A DNA stretch of 64,000 bases from Rhodocollybia butyracea (lineage: Eukaryota > Basidiomycota > Agaricomycetes > Agaricales > Omphalotaceae): positions 62,001-126,000 of the forward strand of contig JADNRY010000033.1 of NCBI GenBank assembly GCA_015501585.1, read 5' to 3'. The stretch's first letter is position 1; every line of letters starts with the position of its first letter. The translations under genes and the position numbers were made by a program. Shown piece by piece: positions 23,743 through 36,243 of the stretch. The notes below the pieces were generated by a model. It made no database searches. It was not told the DNA's origin and was given only the letters and a program-made list of their open reading frames with translations.

Positions 23743-25776
23743 TCTCCCCCTTACTAAATATGAACTGTCCTCAGTTCAACATGAGGTCCTAGGCCGACTG
23801 GTGGCTAAGTCTGTCAATGATACATTGGGTATCTCAACCCTTGCAAGTAACACAGCTCTGAATATTAACTCCGTAGCAGGATTAACAGGCAGGCATTCCA
23901 ACTTCCAATGCTTGTGAGACAGTGGACAGTACATGTGCATCAGAGAGTAAATATTACATTTGATTTTCACAAGACTCCAGTCCTCATATCTCGATTTCAA
24001 TGTCAATCCAATTTCTGGTTCTACTGCTTGTGCTATTGTACATGTGTTTGTACTAAGGTCACATCATCTTTTTCAATCTCTAGGTGACTGATGCTAGTCA
24101 AATGCTTTCAGAGTCAGATTCTCCCTTGAATGGGATGGCTCTTCTTGGCCTATATAATTCCATCAAGTTCAAATAATCCTCTGAACAAGTTGATTTTGTC
24201 AATCTTGTTGGGAAACATTCTTTCCAAACATCAAATCATTCCAAGCAACTTTACAGTCACTATAGTTACAAGTTTATTTTCAGTAAAACTTGGATTTCAT
24301 TCATTCTTATGTTTATTCAAATATGTGGCAGAAGGAGTTTCATAAAGATGCAGAGCTTAATCTTGTCAAATCTTTGTCTTTAAACAAAATCTACTCTGTT
24401 GATCCAAATGCTACCAGGTCAAAGGAGTCAAGAGATTGGGGATCCATAGTGACATCCAATTGACTTGTAACTTCTGCTTGTAACGAGAGGTCCACATTCT
24501 GCTAAGTCAGGAATGGACTTGTGCAGAATGATTCCATATCCCAGAAACAATTAAGTTTCATATCACATATTCAATAGTTTGCAATCATTCTGTTCATATT
24601 CTTATGAGCTTATTTAATGATGTGGGAAGAGATGAGACTACTATGAAACTTGTGTCATACACTGGGCATATTGTGACACAGTTCCTCCAGTAACTCATCT
24701 TGGACCTCTCATTATTTACTCTGGAGTTCGTTCTTTCAAGTGTTTAACCTATTTGCACTCAAGAAACTCGAGTTTGTCAATAAGCTTCCTGGTAATAACC
24801 ATGAGTGCTAATGACAATGCAACAGGCCACATCATTTGCAGGTTAGTGGCTTTGACTCTACTTTGTCTGACTGACTTAGATGTTCCCATGAGATCATGGT
24901 AGTTATCAAAGTCTGAATTCTGATTCAATGCTTCTTGAACAGTTGGTTTACTTCCATGGTGTTAGTAAATGCACCAGGTAGTTACTAAAACTGTTCTTCA
25001 GCTCTAATAAAGGGTAGCATTTGAACAGAATTCATGTTCAAGCCCTCAATTCCACAAAAAAACTAGTTCAGCTCAAAAGCTCCCTAAGAACTCTGTACTA
25101 TTGAGAAGGTTAAGTGACAACTTTTTCCTACTCAGGACAGTTGTCCAAAGATGACTTCTGATGGTTTATCTTTTCTCTTGTGAGTCTCATCAGTGATAGT
25201 CTTCACTAGAGAGTTACTCTAAATTTAATTCTTGTCTGTCTGTCAGGGGCCAGATATCCCTTTTAAATAAAATAGAGACGGAGTCAACAGGAATGTTGAA
25301 GTTGGATAAGAAAGTACAGGAAGGGTTTGAAGGAGCGAGTTCAAAGATGAAAACTGGACAGTTGAAGCCCAGGGATATCAAGGTTGAAACATAAGAAGTA
25401 CTGTTGGAGTAACTTCAGTTTCTTTTTGGGTGGCTATGATAGGCCTTTTAGTTTAAGCAATAAGTTGCTCAAAGTGGGGGCTGTAAAGCCAAGTGCAAGT
25501 CTTTTGATCTAGTAAGACCAAGAACATTCTCTTTCAAGCAATAAGTTGCTCAAGTTTTATGGCGGAAAAGCCAAGCTCAACAAGTTCAACAATCAACTTT
25601 GGTCTGTAAAACCATGCACAAATTTTTGTTTCTAAGTCCCTGTATGAGACTCAAGAGACTGCTCTGGGAATCAAGCTACATCTCAGTGTGATGAAGCTAG
25701 CTACAAACTGCTATGCTATCTTTAGCTACCTTTGCTTAACAAGGTGAGCTCAGGTTGGCAATGAAGCCATGATCAA

Positions 25777-26407
25777 AAGTCTACATTCATTCAAAGTTAC
25801 TGGTCAGGTCACTGCAGCTAACTTCAAATTCCTGAGAGACTGAAACTCTGAGGTTACTATGCAGGTTCAAACAAGGACAACATTCTCTTCTGATATCATA
25901 TTACTTTAAATTAAAGCATTCTGATCTGCAATTACTCTAAGTGCATGAAAGATTTCTGTTTCATTGAGAAGCACTCTGAACTACTGAACCCAAGACTTGT
26001 GAAGACTTAGAGACACAGAGACCATCAGTCCAGGTTGCTCTTGTATCTCTTGTATTTGTCAGTCAACAAAGTCATAGGACCTCAGTAATCTGCAATCTAC
26101 ATTCACTTAAAGTTACTGGTCAGATCACTGCAGCTAACTTTAAATTCATGAGAGAGTAAAACTCTGAGGCTACTATGCAGCTTGAAACAAGGACATCATT
26201 CTCTTCTGATACCATATCATTTTAAGTTAAAGCATTCTGATCTGCAATTACTCTAAGTGCATGAAAGATTTCTGTTTCCTCGAGAAGCACTCTGAAACTA
26301 CTGAACCCAAGACTTGTGAAGACTTAGAGACACAGAGACCACCAGTCCAGGTTGCTCTCGTATCTCTTATATTTGCCAGTCAACAAAGTCATAGGACCTC
26401 AGTAATC
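25777..26407. repeat. tandem duplication of about 315 bp inside element D
   Basis: Two adjacent units (about 25777-26092 and 26093-26407) share long blocks such as AAAGTTACTGGTCAG, TAAAGCATTCTGATCTGCAA and CAAGTCTTGGGTTCAG (complement). The second unit has small substitutions. Related fragments continue to about 27060. Confidence 0.75.
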
Positions 26408-27349
26408 TGCAAGTATCTCTAGTTTCTGTTAACTTTAGAGCTAGTCAAGCTGGAGAACACTTAACACTTTGTCAAAGTCACTGGTAACAAGCTGCAGCTG
26501 ACTTTAACTTGGTGAAAAGGCGAAACTCTGGTGATTCAAACTGTGTCTGAACTCTAAGTCTCTAATACTTCAACATAGAAGTGGTACTATGCTTGGGTCA
26601 CAACACTATGAGGTATTGCTTTATGGTCTGCAATGACTCTAAATGAGTGAAAGAACTCTGCTTTCTAATATGAAGTACTGTGAGAGCGGCTGAACCAAGA
26701 CCTGTGATGACTTAGAAGAAGTCAGCAAGATCAGAGGACACAACAGTCTGTAAGCGACTCCAAAGGTTTCTAGGTGACTTTAAAGCTTGTCAAGCTTGAA
26801 TGGACTTGAAAGTCCAAGGTATGAACCAATGAACTCCACACCAAATTATTGTCACTGGTAACAAGCTGCAGCTGACTCCAAAATGGCAGGTGAAACTCTG
26901 ATATCAAGGGGCTTTCTCTGAGACTTCAAGAGGAATCTTTCTTGTGGTCACTACACTCTAAATCACTGTTAAATGATCTACAGCTGACTGTGAGTGAGCA
27001 AGAATTCAACTCTGTTGTCATGTTCTGTTATGAAGTTCTCTGAGAGTGACTTCAGGTTTCTAATGTTGGAGCATACTCCGTACGTTACATATCGGGACTC
27101 ATACTTACAGCTTTGACCGTTCCCTTTCTTGTATACGCCGTGCTTACTCTATACTGTACAGTTGGTACTTAGTCACGTAGAGGCGGCGTATACGACTCCC
27201 TCAGTTGCTTTCTTAACAACTGAGGTGAGATCGTTTCTATATATTTACTTTGTCTATTTATTGACATACATACCTACAGTTGAACTTACCTTAACAGGTA
27301 TATAATCTAGTTGCTTTCTTAACAACTGAGTTGAACTTACCTTAACATC

Positions 27350-27672
27350 TAAAGGTGACTTTTCAGGTAGTCAAACCTGCTCTGTTCTTGACTTTAGAGC
27401 TGGTCAAGCTTTCTTGGGGATCTGACTTTGAAGCTAGTCAAGCTTGTTCTAGTGGGGCGACTTTAAAGCTGATCAAGCTGACTCTATGGGTGACTTTAAA
27501 GCTGGTCAAGCTATGCATGCTCTAGATGGACTTTAGAGCTAGTCAAGCTGGACTCTAAGCGACTTTAAAGCTAGTCAAGCTTGCTCTGGTATGACTTTAA
27601 AGCTTGTCAAGCTGACTTTAAAGCTGATCAAGCTATCTCTGGTTTGACTTTTAAAGCTAGTCAAGCTTTGCA
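27350..27672. repeat. array of GACTTTAAAGCT.GTCAAGCT units in element D
   Basis: About ten degenerate copies of the 21-mer pattern GACTTTAAAGCTAGTCAAGCT lie in direct orientation with variable spacers of 5-20 bp. Further copies occur at about 26437 and 26780. Each unit is partly palindromic. It lies just inside the primer-binding-site end of element D, where packaging signals of LTR elements usually sit. Confidence 0.75.
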
Positions 27673-27708
27673 TGCAGGTATCAAAACAAAGCTCAAATCC
27701 TTCACCCC

Positions 27709-27725
27709 CCTCGCGGTGGGCTCCA
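27709..27725 (-). promoter_or_regulatory. primer-binding site of element D
   Basis: The minus strand reads TGGAGCCCACCGCGAGG two bases inside the LTR. It starts TGG, as expected for pairing with a tRNA 3' CCA end. The tRNA species is not identified. Confidence 0.6.
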
Positions 27726-27727
27726 GA

Positions 27728-29120
27728 TGAGAGGGCGTTACTGTGGCTAAGCGGAAAGTGTGAGAAACAGCCAATAAATAGCCAAAACATCAACACAAAC
27801 CACTAAACTACAATAAAGACTTCTAAGTTCAGAGGGGGGATGTGAAATTACAAAGAGTTGAACTTTGAAATGATAAGTGAATGCAGGAACTAAGGTAAAA
27901 GGGGGGGGGGGGAGAGGCGAAAGGCTATATAATACAAGAAAGCACTGACCAGAGGTTGTCTACCCAGACAGAGCTCTGACTGCAGCCTAACTGCAATACT
28001 TTACTGGACTGAACTTGAAACAAAACAAACAAAACTAATAATACAACTGTGTGAAGTGAGGAGGAAATCCCTGCCTCTAATGTGAGGGGGTAATCTAAAC
28101 CTGGGGATCAACTATCAATCTGGGCTACATTATATAGAGCAGGAGCGCGGCTGTGTAGTGTGCACAGACCACTTAAGGGTGTGTCAAACCGCTCTCTAGC
28201 TTCTAACGAGCCGAGTTTCATGTTTCTATTATATTTCAATTCAAATCTCAAATCAACACTCCGAAATTGGAGATTATCACTCTTCCCTGTACTTGGGAAG
28301 GGACAACAAGCTTCTATAAGTGCTTGTACTCGGTTATAGCGATGCTAGAGGGTCTAGGGACACTGTCCTATCTCGAAAGTACCACAGAGGATGCAGGGGA
28401 ACGGCGGTTTTAGCTCATGTTCGGCTTAAACAAATAGTGACCTAATTTCGGAGTTATAGCAAGATCTCCATATTTCAACCACTTCCGGACATCGGCACGA
28501 CTCGGGACTTCGGATTTGGACTCTCTAGTATATCTATTGAGTTCTCCAAATGCCGCCGCAATCATATTTCGCATGCGTGACACCTTTCTAAAGAGGTTCT
28601 CTTCTAATCCCAATATTATAAGTAGTAATGGATACAGCCTTCATAACTCGTGAAGTGGTGCTGCACAAATGCTACAAATATTACTGGGAGTGCTTCTAGT
28701 GTATTTCCATTGAATAGACCTCAGGGAACCAAATATACATAACAAACTCCTTTTCTTTCAGAGTTGTCAAGCAGGGGATGAATTAACATATAGTGAGAAG
28801 TGCATATATCACAATTCTGAGCAAATAGAGGTTGGAGGAGCTTGTATTACATTGGATTCAAGCGAAACACATTGATACACAAGGTCCAGACCATAGTCTC
28901 TTGCATGCTTTATCAGATGGAGCACTGCATACTGATCAATCCTTCTGGATATGTGAATTGTAGAGACAAGACAGATACATATGAGACTACAGGGTTTGAG
29001 GGTGGGTTTCAGTAACTAGAGATCATGGGTAGCACTCCCAATGACTTCCAGATACTATGTACACTGCAGAAATGCCAAAAAAAACAGTATTCTAGGGCCA
29101 AAAGGGTTTTGGGCGTATCA
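27728..29120 (-). repeat. LTR of element D (5' LTR in element sense)
   Basis: 1393 bp, partner of 22356-23742. It carries the same internal features and ends ...GGGCGTATCA before the ACGG duplication. Confidence 0.85.
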
Positions 29121-29124
29121 ACGG

Positions 29125-30105
29125 AGCCCAAGTGTGATAGCTGTTGCCGAGGCAAAGAACTTAACAATAATACTCAGCGAGCCGTGAAGGTACGCCCACA
29201 AGTGTAGCCTAGAGCCAAGCTAGCGAGGATACCTGGGCTGCCCGGAGATGTAACGCTAGATCGTCAATCTAGTTATACCCAAAAGTGTATACTCTCTAAA
29301 CTACAGGACATCTCAAAGCGGGATAAGTACTAAGCCAACGCGTTACTCGAGGGAAGGAATTATGAGGGAAGGCATCCCTCGCACTAAGACCCCCAACAAG
29401 CTATGTTAAGATGTGGACTTTACAGTCCATAACAATGGACCAGAACAATCCCGAGGAGACCGTAGAGGTCTATTCATGGCACCAGTTGTAACCGTGAAGA
29501 CGGTAGAAACAGGCTTAGCGGTCCCACGGAAAGCTACGTGCCGGGATAGCCTTGGCAAATTGAGACATTTGATTTTAGAAATCATACATGGGAGGTCTTG
29601 TCTGTTAAAGCCAACTATCGGGAATCACTTGTACATACCCAGTACAGTTGCTCGAGACTATCATAAGTGGTGTCGTTGGAAAGCTAGACAACAGGCCTTC
29701 TCGAGAGAATGTTAATTACACTCAGGATGGACAGGACTATCCGAGGGATAGAATGAAACTCACCCAAGGGAAACCAGGCGGCGAGTGATCATGAAGCGTA
29801 AAGGTACTCCTGACCCCGGAGAATTGTGGAGTAATCGGAGAATCCTCGCTCGGATCAAAACACTTTAAAACTATGTTAATCCTCATGAAATCATATTTTA
29901 CCTCTGATATATACCCAAGAATGGACTATTTCTTTATCGTGTGTACCATATATAGGCTGGAGTTTCCTTTCCGAGCCAGATTCCTCTGTTCCACTCTCTT
30001 TCCATCTCTCTCTGTATCTGTTTCATCTATTTTTTGGATTAAACTCTCTCTACTCAGTATATAAGCCAGACATATTCATTCAATAAGACAAGTTACTTGT
30101 CACCT
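29125..30105. other. unidentified structured sequence inside Copia B
   Basis: More GC-rich than its surroundings, with several short strong hairpins (for example CTAGAT/ATCTAG at about 29251 and CGAGGGAAGG...CCCTCG at about 29348). A plus-strand open frame 29413-29715 is not recognised. It is neither rDNA nor a tRNA that I can recognise. It could be the right part of whatever element D inserted into, together with 22262-22355. Confidence 0.3.
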
Positions 30106-30113
30106 CCCCTGTA

Positions 30114-30880
30114 TAGTGCACAAAAAGTTCAGTCCTGAACCCGCGTCCGGACTGAACTTTTTGAGACGGGACTCAAAGTCCGGTTCATGGTCCAGCAATT
30201 TTTCGGACCGGACCTAAAGTCCCGTCCAGCGTCCAGCCAGTCGCAGAAGTTTAGGACGCGTCCGGACGCGCCATCAATCTGACCATGTTTCCAGCCATCT
30301 GAAGGGATTCTACCACTCTTGGGGAGCAGCGAGAATTGAATCCATGGCTGTGGGCTGTGACCACCAGTTAAGCTCAATATATTGCTACATATGTTAGGTA
30401 TTGAACGAGCATCAGAGCTCTGAATTAGTACCTGACTCAAAACTTAAAGTATCAATTCTGTCCAAGCTATGGCAGAGTTAGCCGGGATGCCACTCTGTAA
30501 TAGTTTTCCAGACAAGTCGCTATGTAGGGAGCATGAACTGAAATGGCTATCTTGAAGCTCCACACTCTCCAATGCATAACTTCGCTATTTATCTGGTCAG
30601 TTGTAAGATTCTCCATTGCTATGAAAGGATTCATTCAATTACTACTGCTAGCTTTGGTTTAAAGAATTTACTGGGATTTTGGGGCTCACAATAGTGTTTT
30701 AATTGCAATAAATTTTGCGTTCAGAGTCCGGACGCATTCAGAACCTGAACCGGACGGAGGTCTGGCGGACCAATGGTCCAGTCTTTTGGTCCGACAATTC
30801 TCTGAACCGGACCAGAAGTTCGGTCCTCAGTCCTCAAAAATTTACTGTGAACCGGACCGAACCGGACTTTTTGTGCACTA
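30114..30880. mobile_element. non-autonomous hAT-type element, 767 bp
   Basis: Terminal inverted repeats TAGTGCACAAAAAGT are exact at both ends. The exact 8-bp duplication CCCCTGTA flanks them (30106-30113 and 30881-30888). Subterminal regions are filled with short GTCCGG, CGGTCC and CGGACC motifs in both orientations, as in many hAT elements, where they bind transposase. No transposase gene is present. Confidence 0.85.
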
Positions 30881-30888
30881 CCCCTGTA

Positions 30889-32535
30889 TGAGATTGGCTG
30901 TGTTCCTTCACCTCAAAGTTTCTTGCCCTTGACTTGACTGCTAAGACCAGTGCTCTGTAGAATGTCCCCTCAGGACTAGTAGCATGATGTCTCCTGACTT
31001 GGTTATCTTTAGAAAGTAATAAACTTCACAAAGTTACTTACCACCTCAGTGTTTGAGATTGGTTGTGGTTTCTTCACCTCAGAGGATTCTTCCCTTGATT
31101 TGTATGTTAGGAAGTGAGCTCCATAGAACATCCTCGGGACTAGTAGCATGACACTTCTCTACTTAACTACAAATCTGTTGTTAGTTTCTTCACCTAGTAA
31201 GTAGCTGGTCACCTCTCTACATGTTCCCACAGAGAAGTGTTAGTTGCTTCACGAAGTTGTTAGCCAGTCTCAATGCTTTGCCACAGAGTGACTGATAGTT
31301 TCTTCAAGGAGTTTGATTTACTGTCATATTACTTGCTCAGCAGAATTTGGCCTGTAATAGAATTTCACAAACTTCCTTTGGCCCACTTGAGAATCTGATC
31401 GAGTCTTGAGCGTGTGAGCTCCCTCGAACTCCAGATCAACCTTAAATCTAGTTGCTTCCTTAGAGGGGACGGTTTCTAGTAAGGAATTATTTGGCTCCAG
31501 AGTGAGGGTTCCATAGTCAACTTCCCTGTGAAGTTAGGCAAGCCACTAAGATTGTGGTACAAGTTCCTAGTGATTAAGTTCACTCACAATATTGTAGCTT
31601 GGCCCAGAGTTTGGTCGAGGACTTTACGGCGTCACAGCAGCTAGTGCCAGAGTTTGCCTAGGAGAATCTTAGTTTCGTTGTATTGGTTTTGGTTTTGATT
31701 ATTTGGTTTTGGACACATACTGTCAGGGATTGACCAGTTTTGTACTCAATGTCCACTGTCTTACACTATCTTTCTAGGTATAACTGTCTGACTCATTACT
31801 ATACATGCTGTACATGACTAAATAGGGGATTTGTCATACTTTCTTACTAACATATTTTACTTACCAATCTGCTTTACTTACTAATCCACTTTGATTACTT
31901 ATCTAGTACAATCCATGGAATTGCCTTGAGGATTGCACATGTTTCTTATATAATATCTTCTCATGGGAATTACCTATAAAAGCCCTATTTACATCAACCC
32001 CCCTCTTTTCTTTAGTCCTAATATTTTGTAACCCAGTACCTACAGCTATCAACATTGTTTGAGCCATACCCTTTTGTGTGAATACTAAGATTTGCACCCG
32101 AGAGACAAGCTCATTACTGACATACAAGATCTGAATACTCCAATAGTTACTTCCAACTGTTGTAAGATTCCCAACAATTACTTGTCACCAATACCCGTAT
32201 TGAGAACACCAACTCAATATAAAGTATACCTTTCCTCACTTGTTCTAAGGTTCTAGTTACTTACCTTCTACTGATCAGCCCCCAAAAGTTATATTAACCA
32301 ACATACCCAATTTACTGGTTAACAAGACTCTTCACCGAGACCTTGACACATACACATTATTGGTTTTGGTTTGGTTATATTGATTCAGACATCCCGACGT
32401 TCCCTTGTACATATGTACACCCAGCTAGGCTTCCCTTGACTCAGTTTTAAGAGTTGTCCAAGCTTAGTTACCCATGTTAACACAACAGTCTTGAACCTGG
32501 AGCAACCGCGTGCATATCTCTGATACTATCAAACT
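30889..32535. other. non-coding, internally repeated sequence inside Copia B
   Basis: Two related stretches (about 30895-31000 and 31045-31155) share GAGATTGG, TTCTTGCCC/TTCTTCCC and a GGGACTAGTAGCATGA-type block. The style resembles the interior of element D. No protein-like frame. Confidence 0.4.
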
Positions 32536-34059
32536 TTCCCTTGGGGAAGGATTATTCTATTTGGCAACCCGGTTGGACAGCGGCAACCCCCTCTAAATCG
32601 GCAAAACCAACTTTTGAGTCTTTTCCTCAGGGTTGCAGACCAGTCCAAGTCGGCCATTTCCCGGTTTGATGTGACCAAATAAAAACGGCATTTACTATGC
32701 TGCAAATTACATACATCATTGGCAATTTTCATCATTGATAGGGTTGCCCGGCCCTGACATTGTAAGTATTTCACGCACTGTAGGCTATATGGGCGCTCCG
32801 CACATGAGCGCCTGTTGGCATGTAGAATTTTTAATCACATTACGCGCGCGCTGACTGCTCCTTGGTCAGTTTAATGCCCGCAATGTTACTCACTTCACTG
32901 TGAGTGGGCAGCAGACAATAGCCCTATCAAGCAAAACTTATTATAGAGCCCTTTGCGCATGAGCTGTTAGGTGCTGACAGCGTGTTGACCTACCCGTAAA
33001 TGATAGTATTATCATCGGGCCGGTCTCATTCATTTAAATGATGCACGTGGCGTGCTTGTATAACCGCAAATTCAAGAACTTGTGAGCTTGTACTTACTGC
33101 CTTGCACTTGTGATAATGCTTTTTTTAGGGTGTAAGAGTTAGAACAGACCAGGAGCAATCTGGGGCCAGCAATAAAATGCACCAGAGCCCCCAGAGCACT
33201 GGAACGAACCGAAGTAGTGCTTGAGCATCCGACGGCGTCGGATTACTGGCTTCACAGGTATTTCCCGGATCCCTGATCCCGGTTCCATCACCGCCGGGTT
33301 AAATGCTTCATTTAAAATATATTTCATAACATCATGACATAGGACAGGAGTGGGGGTCAAGCTGAGTCCGAACGGGCCCTGTCGACGTCCCCTGCCCTCC
33401 CGATTCATTTTCCTTCTGCCCCCCGGCCATAGAGATGAGTTTGGAGTAGGTACAAGGAGGAGACATACCTAGTTTGATATAGATGTGCTTGCACCCAAGT
33501 GCCCATTAAACAGAAAGCTTAGGAAAATTAAGATCACTTGAAACACGCTTATATGAATTGTAAATGCTACAGAATGTCCCAATATGAGGGGAGCTTCCGA
33601 CGCCTCAGGCATAAGAGTGATATCTGTCCCCTTAAGGCATTATCTTAACAATTGGCATCAAACATGATGTTACAGGCCTGGAACATCGGGTATCAAGGCG
33701 AAGATAGCCTGGATAAATCGTCATACAAGTCAGTACTTACCTATAGAGCCTGTGGACTATTAGTTTACCCTCAAGCCATAAGTTACTGTAGGTATTGATT
33801 GAGAATGAACAAAAAGAAATTTACCATAGTAAAGGCATTTACGGCGCTCAACAAAGTGCACAGCGCCCGGTACATCAGATCTCTAAGGTTGCCATCGAGT
33901 ACGAAATACACCAGATCTTAAAGGTCGCCGTTTAATTTACATAATTCATTATAATGTCACACATATGACCTTTTTGGTCATCCTCGGAGCACTCCGGCCG
34001 CTGGCAATCGGGTTGCTCAATAGCAAAGGGGTTGCCAAATAGAATTATCCCTCGGGGAA
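32536..34059. mobile_element. non-autonomous TIR element, about 1.5 kb
   Basis: The ends are inverted: TTCCC...ATTCTATTTGGCAACCC on the left (32536-32570) and its complement on the right (34028-34059), with small gaps. TCTCTGA occurs near the left end (32517-32523) and directly after the right end (34060-34066), a possible target duplication. The interior has no recognisable protein; the minus-strand frame 33139-33408 is not assignable. Confidence 0.55.
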
Positions 34060-34841
34060 TCTCTGACAACCCGCCCTCGCTCCCTTACATATTGATAGTC
34101 TGGTTAGGTGCGGTAGTGTTTTTGTTAGGTTGTTTTATAGCACCTTTCGCATACCTACATGTAAATACCCAAATAACGAGATGTTCATCTTGCCCCTGAA
34201 CATTGAATCACTATTCATCACAAACGCGCCGCTGAAAGCCTTAGAGCTGTGAATGCTCGCCATTGCATAGTACTAGTGTCATGGAGAACTTGTCCATTTT
34301 ATTTAAATACACTCTGGAGAACTTATCCATTTTATTAAAATAAAGCTATAGCTACAGGTGAATGGACCACTGGACAAAGAAATCTACATGCACAAACCTT
34401 CAATTGTCAGTACCGGATATTGGAGACTCTGCAGAGGTTTGTATGGTTTACAACAGGCTGGTTGTCAGTGGTACCTGGAACTCAACAAGAAGCTAGAATC
34501 CATTGGCTTCAAACAGACCAAATCCAACTGGAGTGTCTACATTTGTAGACAAGGTGACATACTCACTATCTTAATGGCTTCTGTGGATGACATGCTCATT
34601 GGTTCCACAGGAAAGACCAAATCCAATCTCATTGTCTCACAGCTGCAGGCCCTCTATGAAATGACTGACAATGGCAAACCATTGTTGCACTTGGGATGCA
34701 ACATTGAACATGATCATGAACATTGCACCATTAAGCTTGATCAACGAGCTTATACCCTCTCCAGTCTGGATACGAAAACTGCAACACTGTTGCCACCCCA
34801 ATGGTACCAGGAACACCACCAGATTCTGTATAGCCTTTCTA

Positions 34842-35378
34842 AAGGCATCCAATGATGGTTGTAGCGGGGTTTACAGAGGCATAGGATGACGCTTTGACCA
34901 CCCTAAGTAGGAAGCTACGAAACACTTATTAAGCACTGTTTTGGGCAGCTCTTGTTAGGGTTAGCACAAACCTAACATTAGAGAGCTGGCCAAAACAGTG
35001 CCAAAACTGCGAGTTAGGGGTTAGGGTTGGGGTTAGGGCTTAGGTTTAGGGTTAAGGTTGAGAATATATTTGGGGTGCAGGGGCTTGCCCCTGCTTGTTT
35101 AGGGTTAGGTTTTTGTTAGGGGTTAGGGGCTGGTTTTTAGGGTTGGGGTTTGGTTCCGGGTCAATGGCTAGGGTTAAGGTTAGGCAGATGGGGCCAATAG
35201 GTAGAGATCACTGATACAGGGGCAGGGGGGGGGGTGTCAGTTTTTTCCTGTGAGGCTTTGTTCCCAAGATATAGCCAATGCAAGTTTCCTCTGCCAGGAG
35301 AAAGGTTTCCTGTGTAGGATGATCAAAGTGTCATCCTATGCCTTTGTAAGCCTTGGTACAACCATCATCGGGTGCCTT
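34842..35378. mobile_element. TA-flanked MITE with telomere-like repeats
   Basis: 537 bp, flanked by TA (34840-34841 and 35379-35380). Terminal inverted repeats run about 70 bp at about 80% identity, starting AAGGCA.CC.ATGATGG. The TA duplication is that of Tc1/mariner elements. The interior (35010-35180) consists largely of TTAGGG-like units (GTTAGGG, TTTAGGG, GGTTAGGGG), a G-run and a short GGGGCTTGCCCC hairpin. No gene. Confidence 0.8.
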
Positions 35379-35767
35379 TAGAAAGGCTTTGCAGAATCAG
35401 CTGGGAACACGCCTATTTCCTATCTCTCCTGACACATCTGATGAGGAAAGAAAAAAGGCATCTGAATTTCCTTACACCGCAGTTGTAGGGAAATGTATGT
35501 ATCTTGCAACCTGCTCTTGCCCCGACCTTTTGTATACCATTCATGAGCTTGCTTGCTTCATGAGCAACTATGGTCCTTCACATGTTGCAGCCGCAAAACA
35601 TCTCTTAAGCTACATTAAAGGTTCTCTCTCCCCAGCTCAATGTTATGGTATCTGGTTAGGTGCACTGAATCCTGGATACCCAACTGTAACGGCCCTCTTG
35701 GACTCGGATTGGGCAATGGGCAATGGTAGGAAGTCTATTTCCGGTTTTCTAATTATGTTAGGTTCTT

Positions 35768-36189
35768 TGTTGGACTTCGTCATCTATCAACTTCATTATA
35801 CTTACTATGGAACAGTCTTCTCACTTTGTTACTATCTATGGAACATTCTCTCTCGCTGTAACTACTGGTATGTGAACTAGTTGTACTATCTTTATCCTGC
35901 CCACTCGCCATTGCTTTATTATCGTGCTCTCGTCTATTCTTACTTACTTACCTTGTGCTCCATTCCACTCTCGTCTTATTACTCTCACTCCGTCTGTGAA
36001 CGCTTCACGCATTGTACTTATTATTAACTCGCTGGACTCGTATTTAAGCCTGTATGTACTTGTGGAATATCAAGTTGTGTTTTCTCTGTTTGTGTCTGTG
36101 TCTGGACCTTCGTCTCCTCTGTGTCTGTGTGACCAGAGCCAACTAACAGTGTAGAGTACACTGTCTGCCTTATCGATCAACCTCTAATA
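35768..36189 (+). repeat. 5' LTR of Copia A
   Basis: 422 bp. It contains a TATTTAAG box at about 36041-36048, a likely promoter element in U3. Confidence 0.9.
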
Positions 36190-36201
36190 GGTTATGGGCC
36201 C
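36190..36201 (+). promoter_or_regulatory. primer-binding site of Copia A
   Basis: GGTTATGGGCCC lies immediately after the LTR. It is complementary to the anticodon-stem region of eukaryotic initiator tRNA-Met, as in Drosophila copia, where a half-tRNA primes. The same motif occurs in elements B, C and the gag-only element. Confidence 0.75.
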
Positions 36202-36243
36202 TGAGCCTAACCATTGACGCCACCATCCCAGACACCATTGTTG

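Larger units (their letters stand above)
22356..29120 (-). mobile_element. non-autonomous LTR retrotransposon D (LARD-like), 6.8 kb
   Basis: Near-identical 1.39-kb direct repeats (22356-23742 and 27728-29120) begin TG and end CA. ACGG flanks both outer ends (22352-22355 and 29121-29124). Read on the minus strand, the right LTR is followed after 2 nt by TGGAGCCCACCGCGAGG, a tRNA-complement-type primer-binding site. The left LTR is preceded by a purine tract AAGGGGGAGA. The 4-kb interior encodes no retrotransposon protein on either strand. This is the structure of a large retrotransposon derivative that depends on enzymes of another element. LTR similarity indicates a recent insertion. Confidence 0.8.

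Noticed and set aside
22376..29120. Assembly duplication explaining the two 1.39-kb repeats
   Set aside because: TG...CA ends, a 4-bp flanking duplication, a primer site and a purine tract at the right places make them LTRs.
22356..29120. Large open frames for gag-pol in element D
   Set aside because: The longest frames are under 90 codons on both strands and none matches retroelement motifs.
35010..35180. Telomere or chromosome end
   Set aside because: The TTAGGG-like units are degenerate, lie inside a TA-flanked element and have Copia coding sequence on both sides.
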